Position numbers and translations under genes: made by a program | Virus record (IMG/VR): IMGVR_UViG_3300025767_000022 | Coordinates: 1-57,726 of that record | DNA length: 57,726 nucleotides | Origin: a virus | Strand: one strand, 5' to 3' | The notes under the pieces: generated by a model | Databases searched by the model: none | What the model was told of the DNA's origin: nothing | The model's input: the letters and a program-made list of their open reading frames with translations, nothing else | Part shown: piece after piece, positions 34,574-43,429 of the stretch | Position numbering within the stretch: the first letter of the stretch is position 1 | How the letters are laid out: every line of letters starts with the position of its first letter

Positions 34574-36306
34574 TATTCTATATTCATTTTAAGTTGTTCA
34601 CTTTTTGCGTTTACCGCATCGGTGTTAGTTAGAATAACCAATCCTAATGTGTTATCAAGTTGGACTTTTGGTGTAAAAGTTAATGTATATTTTGTCTTAC
34701 CATCCAAATACTGGTCTTTGATTTGGACAAATGAACCAATATTGATGTAATCATTTTTTAAGTTACTAAAGTTAGTTGATACATTATTTGTTTGATAATT
34801 GATTTCATCAAAAATTAATTTAGATGAATCAAATTTAACTTTATATTGTGCACCAATTACTTTTTGTTGTTTAGGGTCTAATGTAATATTTGCAATAACT
34901 TTTCCATTAACTAATTCAGTTGTAATGGTAGTTGATATTTGTCTTTCAACTTTATTTGTTGCTTTAGCATATGATGGGATAAACACCTTAGCGGTAGTTG
35001 TTTGTTCTGATTGAACATTTGGAGTTGTTGAATGTGATAAGTTAACATCACCTCTCCAAGTGATAGCGGATTCAAAACTAAATTGTAATTTTGAATTATT
35101 TTTGTTATCCAAATAATTCATCAAAGTTGTTCCGTTTGGAATCTGAGAATAGTTAGTTGTAGTAATTGTATCGTATTGTGCTTTAGGATAAAACTTGGAA
35201 GCATAAACCATACCATCTCCCTCTAAATAAGTGGATACATCTAATACTTGTGAAAGTAATAGGTAGGTATCATCTGAATTAAACTGACCATCACCATTAA
35301 CATCCGCATTCATAAATTGGATACCATTTCCAAATTCGTTACCAACTTCATTTTGGTTAATACCTCTATTGTTTAATTCAGCAAACGCAAGAGCAACATC
35401 TGATATTGTTACTATCTCATCATATTGTTCTCCAAAGGTAATTGTATAATCACCATTTTGTGCATCAACTACATACCCATCCCAATTAGCAATAACTGCC
35501 AAATCAGAAGTTCTATCAAATCCTTGTGTGATATTCATCGAACCATCTGTACTAAAGTTTTCATAAGTTGCATAATCCGGTTGCAACCAGCTCTGAACAT
35601 CATTTGGGTCTTTTGTGTATAACCCACCATCAAACAATGTAGGGTCTAATGTTTCGGGAAATAATACCTTAAACGATGCGGTTACCTTTGTTGAGGTTGG
35701 TACATTGTCGAATGTTTGATTTGGAAACGCTTTAACATCGGTAAATAGATATCCAGTTATGTTATCCCTAACCGATGCTTTTCTTAACATTGCTGATTGA
35801 TTAAAGTCAAATCCGTTTGGTACTTGTTTATATCTAAACTTTAATCTAGCCACAACACCAATTAGTTCACCTGTTGTTTGTGAACTAATAACCATCGGTG
35901 CATGGAATGATTGTTCCCCTATGTAATTCCATCTATGGTCAGTATAATACTGCCCATATAAATCATCAACTGTTGCAGTTGTTGAGTTTTGAAATTCATA
36001 AACAGATGGCCATTGGTTGGTGTACCAGTTACCATTTGGATTTGGATTATCAATTCCCAAATAATCAAACGCATCATTTTTGAAAGTAAACCAAATATCT
36101 GCAAAAGTTACTTTTCTTTGTGAGTTATCTGAATTATAAATTGTAACATCTAAATAAAACTCATCGCCAATTTCCAATGCGGTAATTGGTGTTACTTCTC
36201 CTTGAACTGGTTCATTGATTAAACCAGCATAATCCAATGATATGTTTATGGTTTGTGAAAACGATAACATTGGTAATAGAAATAATAATACTAATAATTT
36301 TTTCAT
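34573..36306 (-). CDS. Cohesin/dockerin-like secreted protein, cassette 2
   Basis: A 577-residue paralogue of the 641-residue cassette 1 protein. Signal peptide 1-18. Cohesin-like domain about 38-165. Dockerin-like module about 299-352 with the calcium loop ADVNGDGQFNSDDTYLLLSQ. Second cohesin-like domain about 455-577 (VIGAQYKVKFDSSKLIFDEI). It ends without a T9SS sorting domain. The next gene may supply one. Its start overlaps the mini-CsgG-like gene by 4 nt. Intermolecular cohesin-dockerin pairing between the two cassettes' products is a testable possibility. Confidence 0.68.
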   Translation of the reverse strand: MKKLLVLLFLLPMLSFSQTINISLDYAGLINEPVQGEVTPITALEIGDEFYLDVTIYNSDNSQRKVTFADIWFTFKNDAFDYLGIDNPNPNGNWYTNQWPSVYEFQNSTTATVDDLYGQYYTDHRWNYIGEQSFHAPMVISSQTTGELIGVVARLKFRYKQVPNGFDFNQSAMLRKASVRDNITGYLFTDVKAFPNQTFDNVPTSTKVTASFKVLFPETLDPTLFDGGLYTKDPNDVQSWLQPDYATYENFSTDGSMNITQGFDRTSDLAVIANWDGYVVDAQNGDYTITFGEQYDEIVTISDVALAFAELNNRGINQNEVGNEFGNGIQFMNADVNGDGQFNSDDTYLLLSQVLDVSTYLEGDGMVYASKFYPKAQYDTITTTNYSQIPNGTTLMNYLDNKNNSKLQFSFESAITWRGDVNLSHSTTPNVQSEQTTTAKVFIPSYAKATNKVERQISTTITTELVNGKVIANITLDPKQQKVIGAQYKVKFDSSKLIFDEINYQTNNVSTNFSNLKNDYINIGSFVQIKDQYLDGKTKYTLTFTPKVQLDNTLGLVILTNTDAVNAKSEQLKMNIE

Positions 36307-36791
36307 TTAAGTAATTCCTCTACTATTTGTGATACTACCTTTTTTAATGCGATGGAAGCAGTTTGTTGATTGAATGTACCATCATCCGCAACTACGAGTG
36401 TAGAGGTAGAGACTTCTTTTGATTCACCCTTTTGGGTAGTTTTTTTCTTTACCTTCTTCCCTTCTTGAAGTTCACCTATGGCTATAATCTGAGTTATAGA
36501 CACATCTTTGTGGAATACCGCAACATTCGTTCCGATATTCTTAATATCAAAAAATACTAATTTAATATTGATTTGCTTTTCCGCATTTGGTGAAAGTGAA
36601 TAATCACTATCCATAAGAATTTCTTCTACGATATTCTTAACACCAAATGCAAGGTTACGGTTACCAGCGAATTGTCCTATTCGGATTTCGTTAGTAATTT
36701 CCCCCACCTTAATCAAATCATCTTGTGCTTGAACCGATTCCAATCCAAACAGTAGGAATAGACATATCCCTACAAATTTCAAAGCATTCAT
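36303..36791 (-). CDS. Mini-CsgG-like secreted protein, cassette 2
   Basis: A 162-residue protein with a signal peptide (about 1-22, cleaved after VQA). It has the reduced CsgG-like skeleton: LAFGVKNIVEEILMD, INIKLVFFDIKNIGTN and a final helix 'QTASIALKKVVSQIVEELL'. It is the first gene of cassette 2, whereas its 132-residue relative is the last gene of cassette 1. A late-type motif lies 96 nt upstream (36887-36895), leaving a long leader as in cassette 1. Confidence 0.57.
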   Translation of the reverse strand: MNALKFVGICLFLLFGLESVQAQDDLIKVGEITNEIRIGQFAGNRNLAFGVKNIVEEILMDSDYSLSPNAEKQINIKLVFFDIKNIGTNVAVFHKDVSITQIIAIGELQEGKKVKKKTTQKGESKEVSTSTLVVADDGTFNQQTASIALKKVVSQIVEELLK

Positions 36792-36886
36792 AAAATGCTA
36801 CCTTTCTTTTCTAAAGTAACAATTTATATAACTTGATTAAATGTAAACCTGATTGAGTATTAGATACTATCTATTGAGTATTCGAT

Positions 36887-36895
36887 TATAAATAT
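36887..36895 (-). promoter_or_regulatory. Late-type motif for secretion cassette 2
   Basis: ATATTTATA on the minus strand, 96 nt before the first cassette gene, again with a long leader. Confidence 0.55.
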
Positions 36896-36903
36896 AAGGA
36901 TAA

Positions 36904-38286
36904 TTAAATACCAATAGATTTTAATCTGAGTATTTCATCCTTAACCTTTTGATTAAAAGGTGTCCAACTGAAGTTGTTTAACATCCACTCCCTATATGAA
37001 GCAGGGATTTCCCTAACCTCCTTACCAGCAAACTTACCAAATGGCATAACTACCTTAACACCTTCAGCCGCTTTTTCTTGCGGAGACTTTTCACCTTCAA
37101 TATGTAAACCAATTTCACTAATAGGAATTCCAGTGAGTAACTTTTTATCCTCACCATACATCTGCCACATCCCATTATCCTCCTCTTTGAAGTAGATATC
37201 TTCAACCTTTCCAAACTTTGGAACTGCTCCTACAAAATCTACAACTAATCCTTCGGGTTTGTTTGGGTGGATACGAGTAACCCTACCAACGAACTGATAC
37301 CACCAACTTAAAGATGCGGTGGGTCTACCAGTAATGATACAATCCAATTCAGGATAATCAAATCCAACCGATAAGATATTGACTTGTGCAATACATCTTA
37401 ACCTACCACTCTTAAACTCTTCCAAAGTTTCTCTTCTTTCTTGCGGAGGCATATCAGAATACACCGCTTTACAACTTGGAATGAGTGTAGTTAGTTCTTT
37501 AGCTTCATCAATTGATGGCACAGCTATAAGAATTGACTTCCTATTGTACAACTCTTCTACCTTTTTGACAATCTTTGATGAAATTTTCTGGTTTTTGTAT
37601 GCCTTCTTAATAGATGAGTTGGAATATTCAGCTCCAGTAGTGTTGTAAATCAAATCACCTGTATTGAAATCGTAGGATTGATATTCCAATCTACTCCAAA
37701 ACTTTAATTCAACCATTTCTTGAATTTGGGCAACATAAATAATTTTCTTAAAGAAGTTACCTTTCTTAGAACGATTAGTTAACATTACCAACTTTGAAAA
37801 TGGTCTACCATCATCTCCCATATTTGTCTGAAGTTTGAGAGGAGTTGCGGTTAAACCCAATGTATGAACGATACCAGCACCCTTTAGGAAGCGCCTAAGC
37901 ATTCCATTTGGTTCTCTGGGGAATCTATCACACTCATCGATGATAACCTTTGTAATCCCCATCTCTTTGAATTTATGTGCAATGTTAACAATCGAACCAA
38001 TTGTTGCATATGTAACAGAACCAATTTCTTTTTCACCCATTGCCGCAGAATAAATGGATGCTTCACCACCTAAGTTGATAAACTTATCATAATTCTGCTC
38101 CAACAATTCTTTAGATGGTTGAATCACCAATAATCTTTCACCAACCCCTTTAGCAATCTGAGCTATTACAATGGACTTACCAAATGCCGTAGGGGCAACA
38201 ATAATTGAAGGAACGGGCTTTCGTTCCTTAAAGTATTCAATCCCCAATCTAACGGGTTCTATTTGGTTCGGTCTTAATTCTAACAT
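36904..38286 (-). CDS. UvsW-like superfamily 2 DNA helicase
   Basis: A 460-residue protein from ATG 38286 (MLELRPNQIEPV). A longer frame to 38343 contains the promoter and is rejected. SF2 motifs: Walker A APTAFGKS at 31-38, DECD at 117-120, GLTATP, and motif VI QFVGRVTR. T4 UvsW unwinds recombination and R-loop structures and switches origin use. A C-terminal domain 'MPFGKFAGKEVREIPASYRE' (a DUF3820-like exonuclease-associated motif) follows the helicase core. Host-type promoter at 38319-38349, and also a late-like motif at 38301-38309. Confidence 0.82.
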   Translation of the reverse strand: MLELRPNQIEPVRLGIEYFKERKPVPSIIVAPTAFGKSIVIAQIAKGVGERLLVIQPSKELLEQNYDKFINLGGEASIYSAAMGEKEIGSVTYATIGSIVNIAHKFKEMGITKVIIDECDRFPREPNGMLRRFLKGAGIVHTLGLTATPLKLQTNMGDDGRPFSKLVMLTNRSKKGNFFKKIIYVAQIQEMVELKFWSRLEYQSYDFNTGDLIYNTTGAEYSNSSIKKAYKNQKISSKIVKKVEELYNRKSILIAVPSIDEAKELTTLIPSCKAVYSDMPPQERRETLEEFKSGRLRCIAQVNILSVGFDYPELDCIITGRPTASLSWWYQFVGRVTRIHPNKPEGLVVDFVGAVPKFGKVEDIYFKEEDNGMWQMYGEDKKLLTGIPISEIGLHIEGEKSPQEKAAEGVKVVMPFGKFAGKEVREIPASYREWMLNNFSWTPFNQKVKDEILRLKSIGI

Positions 38287-38318
38287 AATATATCTATATA
38301 CATAAATATACAAACTTT

Positions 38319-38349
38319 CAAATATACGAAAAAAATTTGACATACCAAA
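38319..38349 (-). promoter_or_regulatory. Host-type promoter for UvsW-like helicase
   Basis: TTTG-N19-TATATTTG on the minus strand. A late-like ATATTTATG at 38301-38309 lies just downstream, so the helicase may be transcribed in both phases. Confidence 0.72.
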
Positions 38350-38382
38350 GTTTATTTAATGTTAAATTTTTCCAAATAATCA

Positions 38383-38414
38383 TTTGGTTATCTCAGGAAT
38401 TATTCGTATCTTTG
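38383..38414 (+). promoter_or_regulatory. Host-type promoter for TonB receptor
   Basis: TTTG-N20-TATCTTTG on the plus strand, a perfect match, facing away from the helicase promoter. About 125 nt of leader follows, containing a GGAATTG/CAATTCC hairpin at 38481-38503. Confidence 0.8.
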
Positions 38415-38540
38415 TATCAAAATAAAAGTATATGTGCCTTTTTGAATTTTGAAAAAGAGGATAGGGGGATACATATATGGGGAATTGATACGACACCAAT
38501 TCCTTAATAGGTTACATTATATTAATTAAATAAAACAATT

Positions 38541-41255
38541 ATGAAGCAATTTTTGATTGGTATGTTGATGTTCTTTACATCACTTACATCCTTCGCTCAA
38601 ATTACCGGTAAGGTAGTTGATGCGGAAACAAACGAACCCTTACCAGGCGCTACGCTAATTGTAAAAGGAACCCAAACAGGTGCTACCACCGACTTTGAAG
38701 GTTCCTTTTCTTTTGATGTGGAAACCGGTTCGGTACTACAAATATCCTTTGTTGGATATAAAACTTTGGAAGTTACGGCTAAAAAAGGATTACTTGTTCA
38801 ATTACTACCTCAAGTAAACACATTGGGTGAAGTAGTAGTTACATCAGGTGTTATCGATGTAGCGAGAGAAAGAGAAACTCCAGTTGCAGTTTCAGCAATT
38901 TCCCCAGCGGAGATTGCATTGAAAGTTGGTAATACGGAATTCCCTGAAATTATGAACCGCACACCTGGTGTGTATGCTACCAAAACAGGTGGTGGTTATG
39001 GTGATTCTCGTATCAACCTTAGAGGTTTTGACCAAAGAAACACTTCTTTCCTTATTAACGGACAACCTGTTAATGATATGGAGAGTGGTTGGGTATATTG
39101 GTCTAACTGGCAAGGGTTAACCGATGTAGCAAGTGGTATCCAAATCCAAAGAGGTTTAGGAGCATCTCGTTTAGCAGTTCCATCAGTAGGTGGTACTGTT
39201 TCTATTTTTACCAAAGCTGCTGAAAAGAAGCAAGGTGGTTCGGTTTCCGAAACTATTGGTAATAATGGATTTGCTAAAACATCCGTTACCTACAACACAG
39301 GTAAAAATGAAAAAGGATGGGCATCATCTTTCTTACTTTCACAATGGAGTGGTGATGGTTACGCATATGGTACTTCTGGTGCAGGAACAACTTACTTCGC
39401 AGCAGTTGGTTACCAACCAGAAGGTTCTAAGCACTCACTCAACCTTTCTATCTTAGGTGCAGCACAATGGCACCACCAAAGAAGTTCTTGGGTTTCTATT
39501 AGAGATTACCAAAACTTTGGTTCAGACCACAAAGATGGTATTGACCGTAGATGGAATACCGATGCTGGTTTCCTCAATGGTGAAGAATATAATATGAGAA
39601 GAAACTTCTACAACAAACCATTGGCTACTTTCAACTGGGATTATGAAATCTCATCTAAATTGAAATTGAATACCTCATTCTATGGTTCAGCCGGTAGAGG
39701 TGGTGGTACAGGTCCACGTGGTGGAAACTTCCGTAATGGAGTTACCGATTTATATCCATACAACAAAGACCTTACTGACCATTACTTAAATGGTGGTAGA
39801 GGAGCTAGAGATGAAAATGGTTTCATCAACTTCGATGCAGTAATTGCAAACAACCAATCAACTACATCCGGTTACACAGGCGCATTATCAGCATTCGAAG
39901 GACAATTGATTGGTTCTAATGGATTCAAAGATGATGGTGTAAATCGTTCAGTATTGGTTCGTAGAGCATCAATGAACTCACACGATTGGGTTGGAGCAAT
40001 CTCTAACTTAGAAGGTCAGTTCGGAAACTTCAAAACTTCTATTGGTGTAGATTTAAGACAATACAAAGGATACCACTATCGTGTTCTTAACGATTTGATG
40101 GGATTAGATGGTTACTACTCAACTGGTAATAAAAACTCTGCAGGTCAAATCATCAACACTTTAGTTGAAGCAACTCCATTTACTGGAACTGGTTTAGATG
40201 GTCCTAAGATTGATTACTTCAACAATGGTATCGTTGGATGGCAAGGTGTGAATGGTATGGTAGAATACTCTAAGAATCGTTTGAACGCAGTTCTTCAGGG
40301 TGGTTTATCTAACCAATCATTCCAAAGAGAAGATTTCTTTGACCAACCAGCACTTCCGATTTCGGATACTAAGAATCAGGGTGGTGGATATCTTAAAGGT
40401 GGTGCTAACTACAACCTTGATGAGAAATCGAATGTATTCTTTAATGCAGGTATGATTTCAAGACAACCTCAGTTTGATGCAGTATTCCCTAACTTCGCTA
40501 ATGTTGTAAACGAAGATTTACAAAACGAAGAAATCCGTTCATTGGAAGTAGGGTATGGTTTCATTGGTGAAGATTTAACTTTCAACATTAACGCATACTC
40601 AACTACTTGGGGTAATAGATTTATCTCTCGTTCATTGAATAACGCACAAGGTGACCAAGGTTCTGCACAATTTAAGGATATCGATGTACAACACAATGGT
40701 ATAGAATTTGAATCAGTTTACCGTCCAACTACAAGATTGAAATTGAATGGTATGTTATCAATCGGTGATTGGAGATACACCAAAGATTTCACCGCAGAGT
40801 TGTTTGATGCTAACCAACAATCAATCGGTACAGGTACTTTGTATATGAAAGATGTTAAAGTTGGTAACGCTGCTCAGTTCACCGCTAATGTTGGTGCTGA
40901 TTATAGAATCGGTAAAACTAACTTCGATATCGCTTATCGTTTCGTTGATGGTTTATACGCTGATTACACAATCACCGATGCAGGATTTACACAACAAGAT
41001 AACTTGGGTGCTGTAAAACTTCCTTCTTACGGATTGGCTGATGCTGGTATGACTACTCGTTTCAAAGTATTTGGTAACAACGCATCGTTCAGAGTAAACA
41101 TCAACAACTTGTTTGATAAAGTTTACATTGCTGAATCTAACACTAACATCCACGCTGATGAATCATCAGTTACTTGGAATGGTGTAGATGTTCGTAACTC
41201 AGTATGGTTTGGTTTCGGTAGAACTTGGAACGCTTCATTGAAGTACAACTTCTAA
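38541..41255 (+). CDS. TonB-dependent outer-membrane receptor (SusC/CarboxypepD_reg type)
   Basis: A 904-residue protein on the opposite strand from its surroundings. Signal peptide 1-20. A carboxypeptidase-regulatory-like domain spans about 21-95 (ITGKVVDAETNEPLPGATLI). The TonB-box-like region is LGEVVVTSG. The plug domain spans about 110-230, with SRINLRGFDQRNTSFLINGQ. A 22-strand-type barrel follows, ending in the terminal Phe (SLKYNF). It is full length, with a perfect host promoter at 38383-38414, a leader hairpin and a terminator. TonB receptors import siderophores, glycans or vitamins. In a phage this is very unusual and suggests capture from a host. Confidence 0.9.
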   Translation: MKQFLIGMLMFFTSLTSFAQITGKVVDAETNEPLPGATLIVKGTQTGATTDFEGSFSFDVETGSVLQISFVGYKTLEVTAKKGLLVQLLPQVNTLGEVVVTSGVIDVARERETPVAVSAISPAEIALKVGNTEFPEIMNRTPGVYATKTGGGYGDSRINLRGFDQRNTSFLINGQPVNDMESGWVYWSNWQGLTDVASGIQIQRGLGASRLAVPSVGGTVSIFTKAAEKKQGGSVSETIGNNGFAKTSVTYNTGKNEKGWASSFLLSQWSGDGYAYGTSGAGTTYFAAVGYQPEGSKHSLNLSILGAAQWHHQRSSWVSIRDYQNFGSDHKDGIDRRWNTDAGFLNGEEYNMRRNFYNKPLATFNWDYEISSKLKLNTSFYGSAGRGGGTGPRGGNFRNGVTDLYPYNKDLTDHYLNGGRGARDENGFINFDAVIANNQSTTSGYTGALSAFEGQLIGSNGFKDDGVNRSVLVRRASMNSHDWVGAISNLEGQFGNFKTSIGVDLRQYKGYHYRVLNDLMGLDGYYSTGNKNSAGQIINTLVEATPFTGTGLDGPKIDYFNNGIVGWQGVNGMVEYSKNRLNAVLQGGLSNQSFQREDFFDQPALPISDTKNQGGGYLKGGANYNLDEKSNVFFNAGMISRQPQFDAVFPNFANVVNEDLQNEEIRSLEVGYGFIGEDLTFNINAYSTTWGNRFISRSLNNAQGDQGSAQFKDIDVQHNGIEFESVYRPTTRLKLNGMLSIGDWRYTKDFTAELFDANQQSIGTGTLYMKDVKVGNAAQFTANVGADYRIGKTNFDIAYRFVDGLYADYTITDAGFTQQDNLGAVKLPSYGLADAGMTTRFKVFGNNASFRVNINNLFDKVYIAESNTNIHADESSVTWNGVDVRNSVWFGFGRTWNASLKYNF

Positions 41256-41276
41256 GAAACTTTACACTTATTTACT

Positions 41277-41307
41277 AAAGGGGATTCCGAAAGGTTTCCC
41301 CTTTTTT
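41277..41307 (+). terminator. Intrinsic terminator after TonB receptor gene
   Basis: Stem AAAGGGGA/TCCCCTTT followed by TTTTATT on the plus strand, 22 nt after the stop. Confidence 0.8.
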
Positions 41308-41405
41308 ATTAACAAATAAATAATGTGAATCTTACTTAGTGTTAACAACATATTGGTAGTCGATTTAATATACTAACTATGTATTATAAATTAATATTAT
41401 ACAAT

Positions 41406-42437
41406 ATGAAAAAATTATTATTATTATTTATCGTTGGTATCACAAGTTGTGTTACAGAACCACCACAACCACAACCAAAGGATTGGGAAGGAATTTTGGT
41501 GAATGTGGATATTGATTCAAATACCACTTGGTATTCAGATTCAATCTATACACTACAAGGCCGTATATCTGTAATCAATGGAGCTACCCTTACCATTCAG
41601 CCGGGTTGTTTAATTAAAGCACAATCTGGTATAGGTTCAGTAGCATCATCGTTGGTAATTGCTAGGGGTTCTAAGATTATGGCAGAAGGAACTCCAAACG
41701 CACCAATAATATTTACAAGCGTTATTGATTCAATTGGCATTGGTGAATTAATATCTCCGAACTTAGATGAAGATGTTCAAGGATTATGGGGTGGTATAGT
41801 AATATTGGGATATGCTCCAATTTCAGCCGGTTCAGTACCCCTACAAATTGAAGGTATTCCATCTTCAGATGCAAGTGGATTATATGGTGGTACGGATTCA
41901 TTGGATAATTCCGGTGTGTTATCATATGTATCAATCAGACATGGAGGAACAAACATCGGACAGGGCAATGAGTTAAATGGATTAACATTAGGTGGAGTAG
42001 GTAAAGGAACTACAATTAATAATATTGAAATCGTAGCAAATCAAGATGATGGTATTGAATTCTTTGGAGGATGTGTAGATGCAGAAAATCTATTGGTATG
42101 GGCATATGGTGATGATGGTTTGGATGTTGACCAAGGCTATAGTGGATTGATTCAAAACTATGTAGTAGTAGAGGGTAGTAATTCAGACCACGCATTGGAA
42201 TTAGATGGTGGTGAGGGTAATTGGAACTCTTCCTTTAATATGCTAGATGGTTTACTTATTTCAACAAATGGTTCTGAGGTTCATTGTAGAGATGGCGCTA
42301 TGGGATTCATTCAATTTGATGGTATAGCAAATGTAGAATTAGATAACGGAACTCAAATGGTTGTAGATACCCTTAATAGTGCGGTAACCATAATGGAGTT
42401 TGATTGGACATTGACTTACGCAAAAGGAAAGTTGTGA
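41406..42437 (+). CDS. Beta-helix lipoprotein following the TonB receptor
   Basis: A 343-residue lipoprotein from ATG 41406 (MKKLLLLFIVGITSC, lipobox Cys15). A start 9 codons upstream would spoil the signal. The sequence is a repetitive Gly/Asn/Asp-rich right-handed beta-helix (VINGATLTIQPGCLIKAQSG, GTTINNIEIVANQDDGIEFF), a type common beside TonB receptors in Bacteroidetes. It is probably surface-exposed and may bind or process the receptor ligand (inference). It ends before a bidirectional terminator at 42455-42490. Confidence 0.78.
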   Translation: MKKLLLLFIVGITSCVTEPPQPQPKDWEGILVNVDIDSNTTWYSDSIYTLQGRISVINGATLTIQPGCLIKAQSGIGSVASSLVIARGSKIMAEGTPNAPIIFTSVIDSIGIGELISPNLDEDVQGLWGGIVILGYAPISAGSVPLQIEGIPSSDASGLYGGTDSLDNSGVLSYVSIRHGGTNIGQGNELNGLTLGGVGKGTTINNIEIVANQDDGIEFFGGCVDAENLLVWAYGDDGLDVDQGYSGLIQNYVVVEGSNSDHALELDGGEGNWNSSFNMLDGLLISTNGSEVHCRDGAMGFIQFDGIANVELDNGTQMVVDTLNSAVTIMEFDWTLTYAKGKL

Positions 42438-42454
42438 TTCAATATTATTGAGCA

Positions 42455-42490
42455 TAAAAAACCCCACTCAATAGGTGGGGTTTCTTTTTT
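42455..42490. terminator. Bidirectional terminator between convergent genes
   Basis: Stem ACCCCAC/GTGGGGT flanked by A-run on the left and T-run on the right, so it works for the plus-strand lipoprotein and the facing minus-strand DUF5856-like gene. Confidence 0.82.
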
Positions 42491-42851
42491 AATTTAATCT
42501 CTTTAATTTATAAATTGTAGAACGAAGTAGTTCATCTACACTATCGTATAGATTCATTAGGTAACCATCTTGAGGAAGTTTGGTTCTCTTTAATTCACAA
42601 TACTTTGCTAATTGTTCAAAGTATGCAATCGTATCTTCTTCATTTTCCAAATCTTTGATAGCACCTACCATCTTATATCCCTTTAAGATATCATACTTAC
42701 CTTGATAAGATTCAACAATAGAATCAATTAAACCAATGATACCATCATAGTATCCGTTTAACGCCATATGCTTTGAATAAGATGAGGTTTGTAAGTGGAA
42801 GATGTGAGCTTGGTTTCTACTCTGCATCAATGTTCCGATATATTCGTTCAT
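42489..42851 (-). CDS. DUF5856-like (ferritin/Dps-like fold) phage protein
   Basis: A 120-residue helical protein. The start MNEYIGTLMQSRNQAHIFHL followed by QTSSYSKHMALNGYYDGIIG resembles the phage DUF5856 family, whose members look like small ferritin/Dps four-helix bundles (H-x-x-H near residues 16-19 and a later E/D helix). The role in phages is unknown. Late-type motif at 42873-42881, 22 nt upstream. Confidence 0.7.
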   Translation of the reverse strand: MNEYIGTLMQSRNQAHIFHLQTSSYSKHMALNGYYDGIIGLIDSIVESYQGKYDILKGYKMVGAIKDLENEEDTIAYFEQLAKYCELKRTKLPQDGYLMNLYDSVDELLRSTIYKLKRLN

Positions 42852-42872
42852 AATAAAATCCTTTTAACTCCC

Positions 42873-42881
42873 TATAAATAT
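42873..42881 (-). promoter_or_regulatory. Late-type motif for DUF5856-like gene
   Basis: ATATTTATA followed by GGGAG on the minus strand, 22 nt before the start codon. Confidence 0.55.
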
Positions 42882-42884
42882 AAA

Positions 42885-43100
42885 TCAAATCCAATTTTCG
42901 AAAGGATGTGGCTTTTCTTTAACTACCGCTCGGAATGGTTTATCAAAAGAAACTATCTCAGTATCCCATTTGAAGGCATCCTCTAAGTAGGATTTCCACT
43001 CCCCCTTAAACTCATTCCAATACCTATCCGAAGTTAATCGTTCTAATTGCTTTCTATCATTAACTATTGAGCGGTAATCGATTTCTTCGAACTCTTCCAT
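42885..43100 (-). CDS. Small soluble protein, 71 residues
   Basis: The start is chosen at ATG 43100 (MEEFEEIDYRSIVNDRKQLE), which overlaps the upstream membrane-protein gene by 37 nt. The longer frame from 43184 would run deep into that gene and begins with hydrophobic residues unlike the rest. It is helical with a C-terminal VKEKPHPFENWI. Function unknown. Confidence 0.5.
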   Translation of the reverse strand: MEEFEEIDYRSIVNDRKQLERLTSDRYWNEFKGEWKSYLEDAFKWDTEIVSFDKPFRAVVKEKPHPFENWI

Positions 43101-43291
43101 AACTTTACAATATGAATTAATATCACACACATATTCAAAAACATAATGGAGTACCCATCGGTAAACATTCCATATACGAACCACAAAAGGGCTCCCACAC
43201 TATTTACCACTCGTAACTTATTTCCATCCATTACAAACGATGCTAGGATGAATAGGGTGGCTACAAACCCCAAATATTCAATTGATTCCAT
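43064..43291 (-). CDS. Small polytopic membrane protein, YgjV-like
   Basis: A 75-residue protein with two to three transmembrane helices (EYLGFVATLFILASFVMDGN, VNSVGALLWFVYGMFTDGYS, IMFLNMCVILIHIVKLWK). The layout, including the charged loop K-L-R-x-x-N between helices 1 and 2, resembles YgjV-type small membrane proteins. A function for this group is not established. It lies upstream of the 71-residue gene in an overlapping run. Confidence 0.6.
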   Translation of the reverse strand: MESIEYLGFVATLFILASFVMDGNKLRVVNSVGALLWFVYGMFTDGYSIMFLNMCVILIHIVKLWKSSKKSITAQ

Positions 43292-43429
43292 TATATTTGT
43301 TATTGGTCTTATTTACTATTACTACTATACTATTGAACATATTCTCCATCGGTGTTGAGAGGGAACCGATTCCCCCCTATAATTGTCTTTTTACAAAATT
43401 TTTCATCGGTGTCGGTCAAAAGGTTATTT

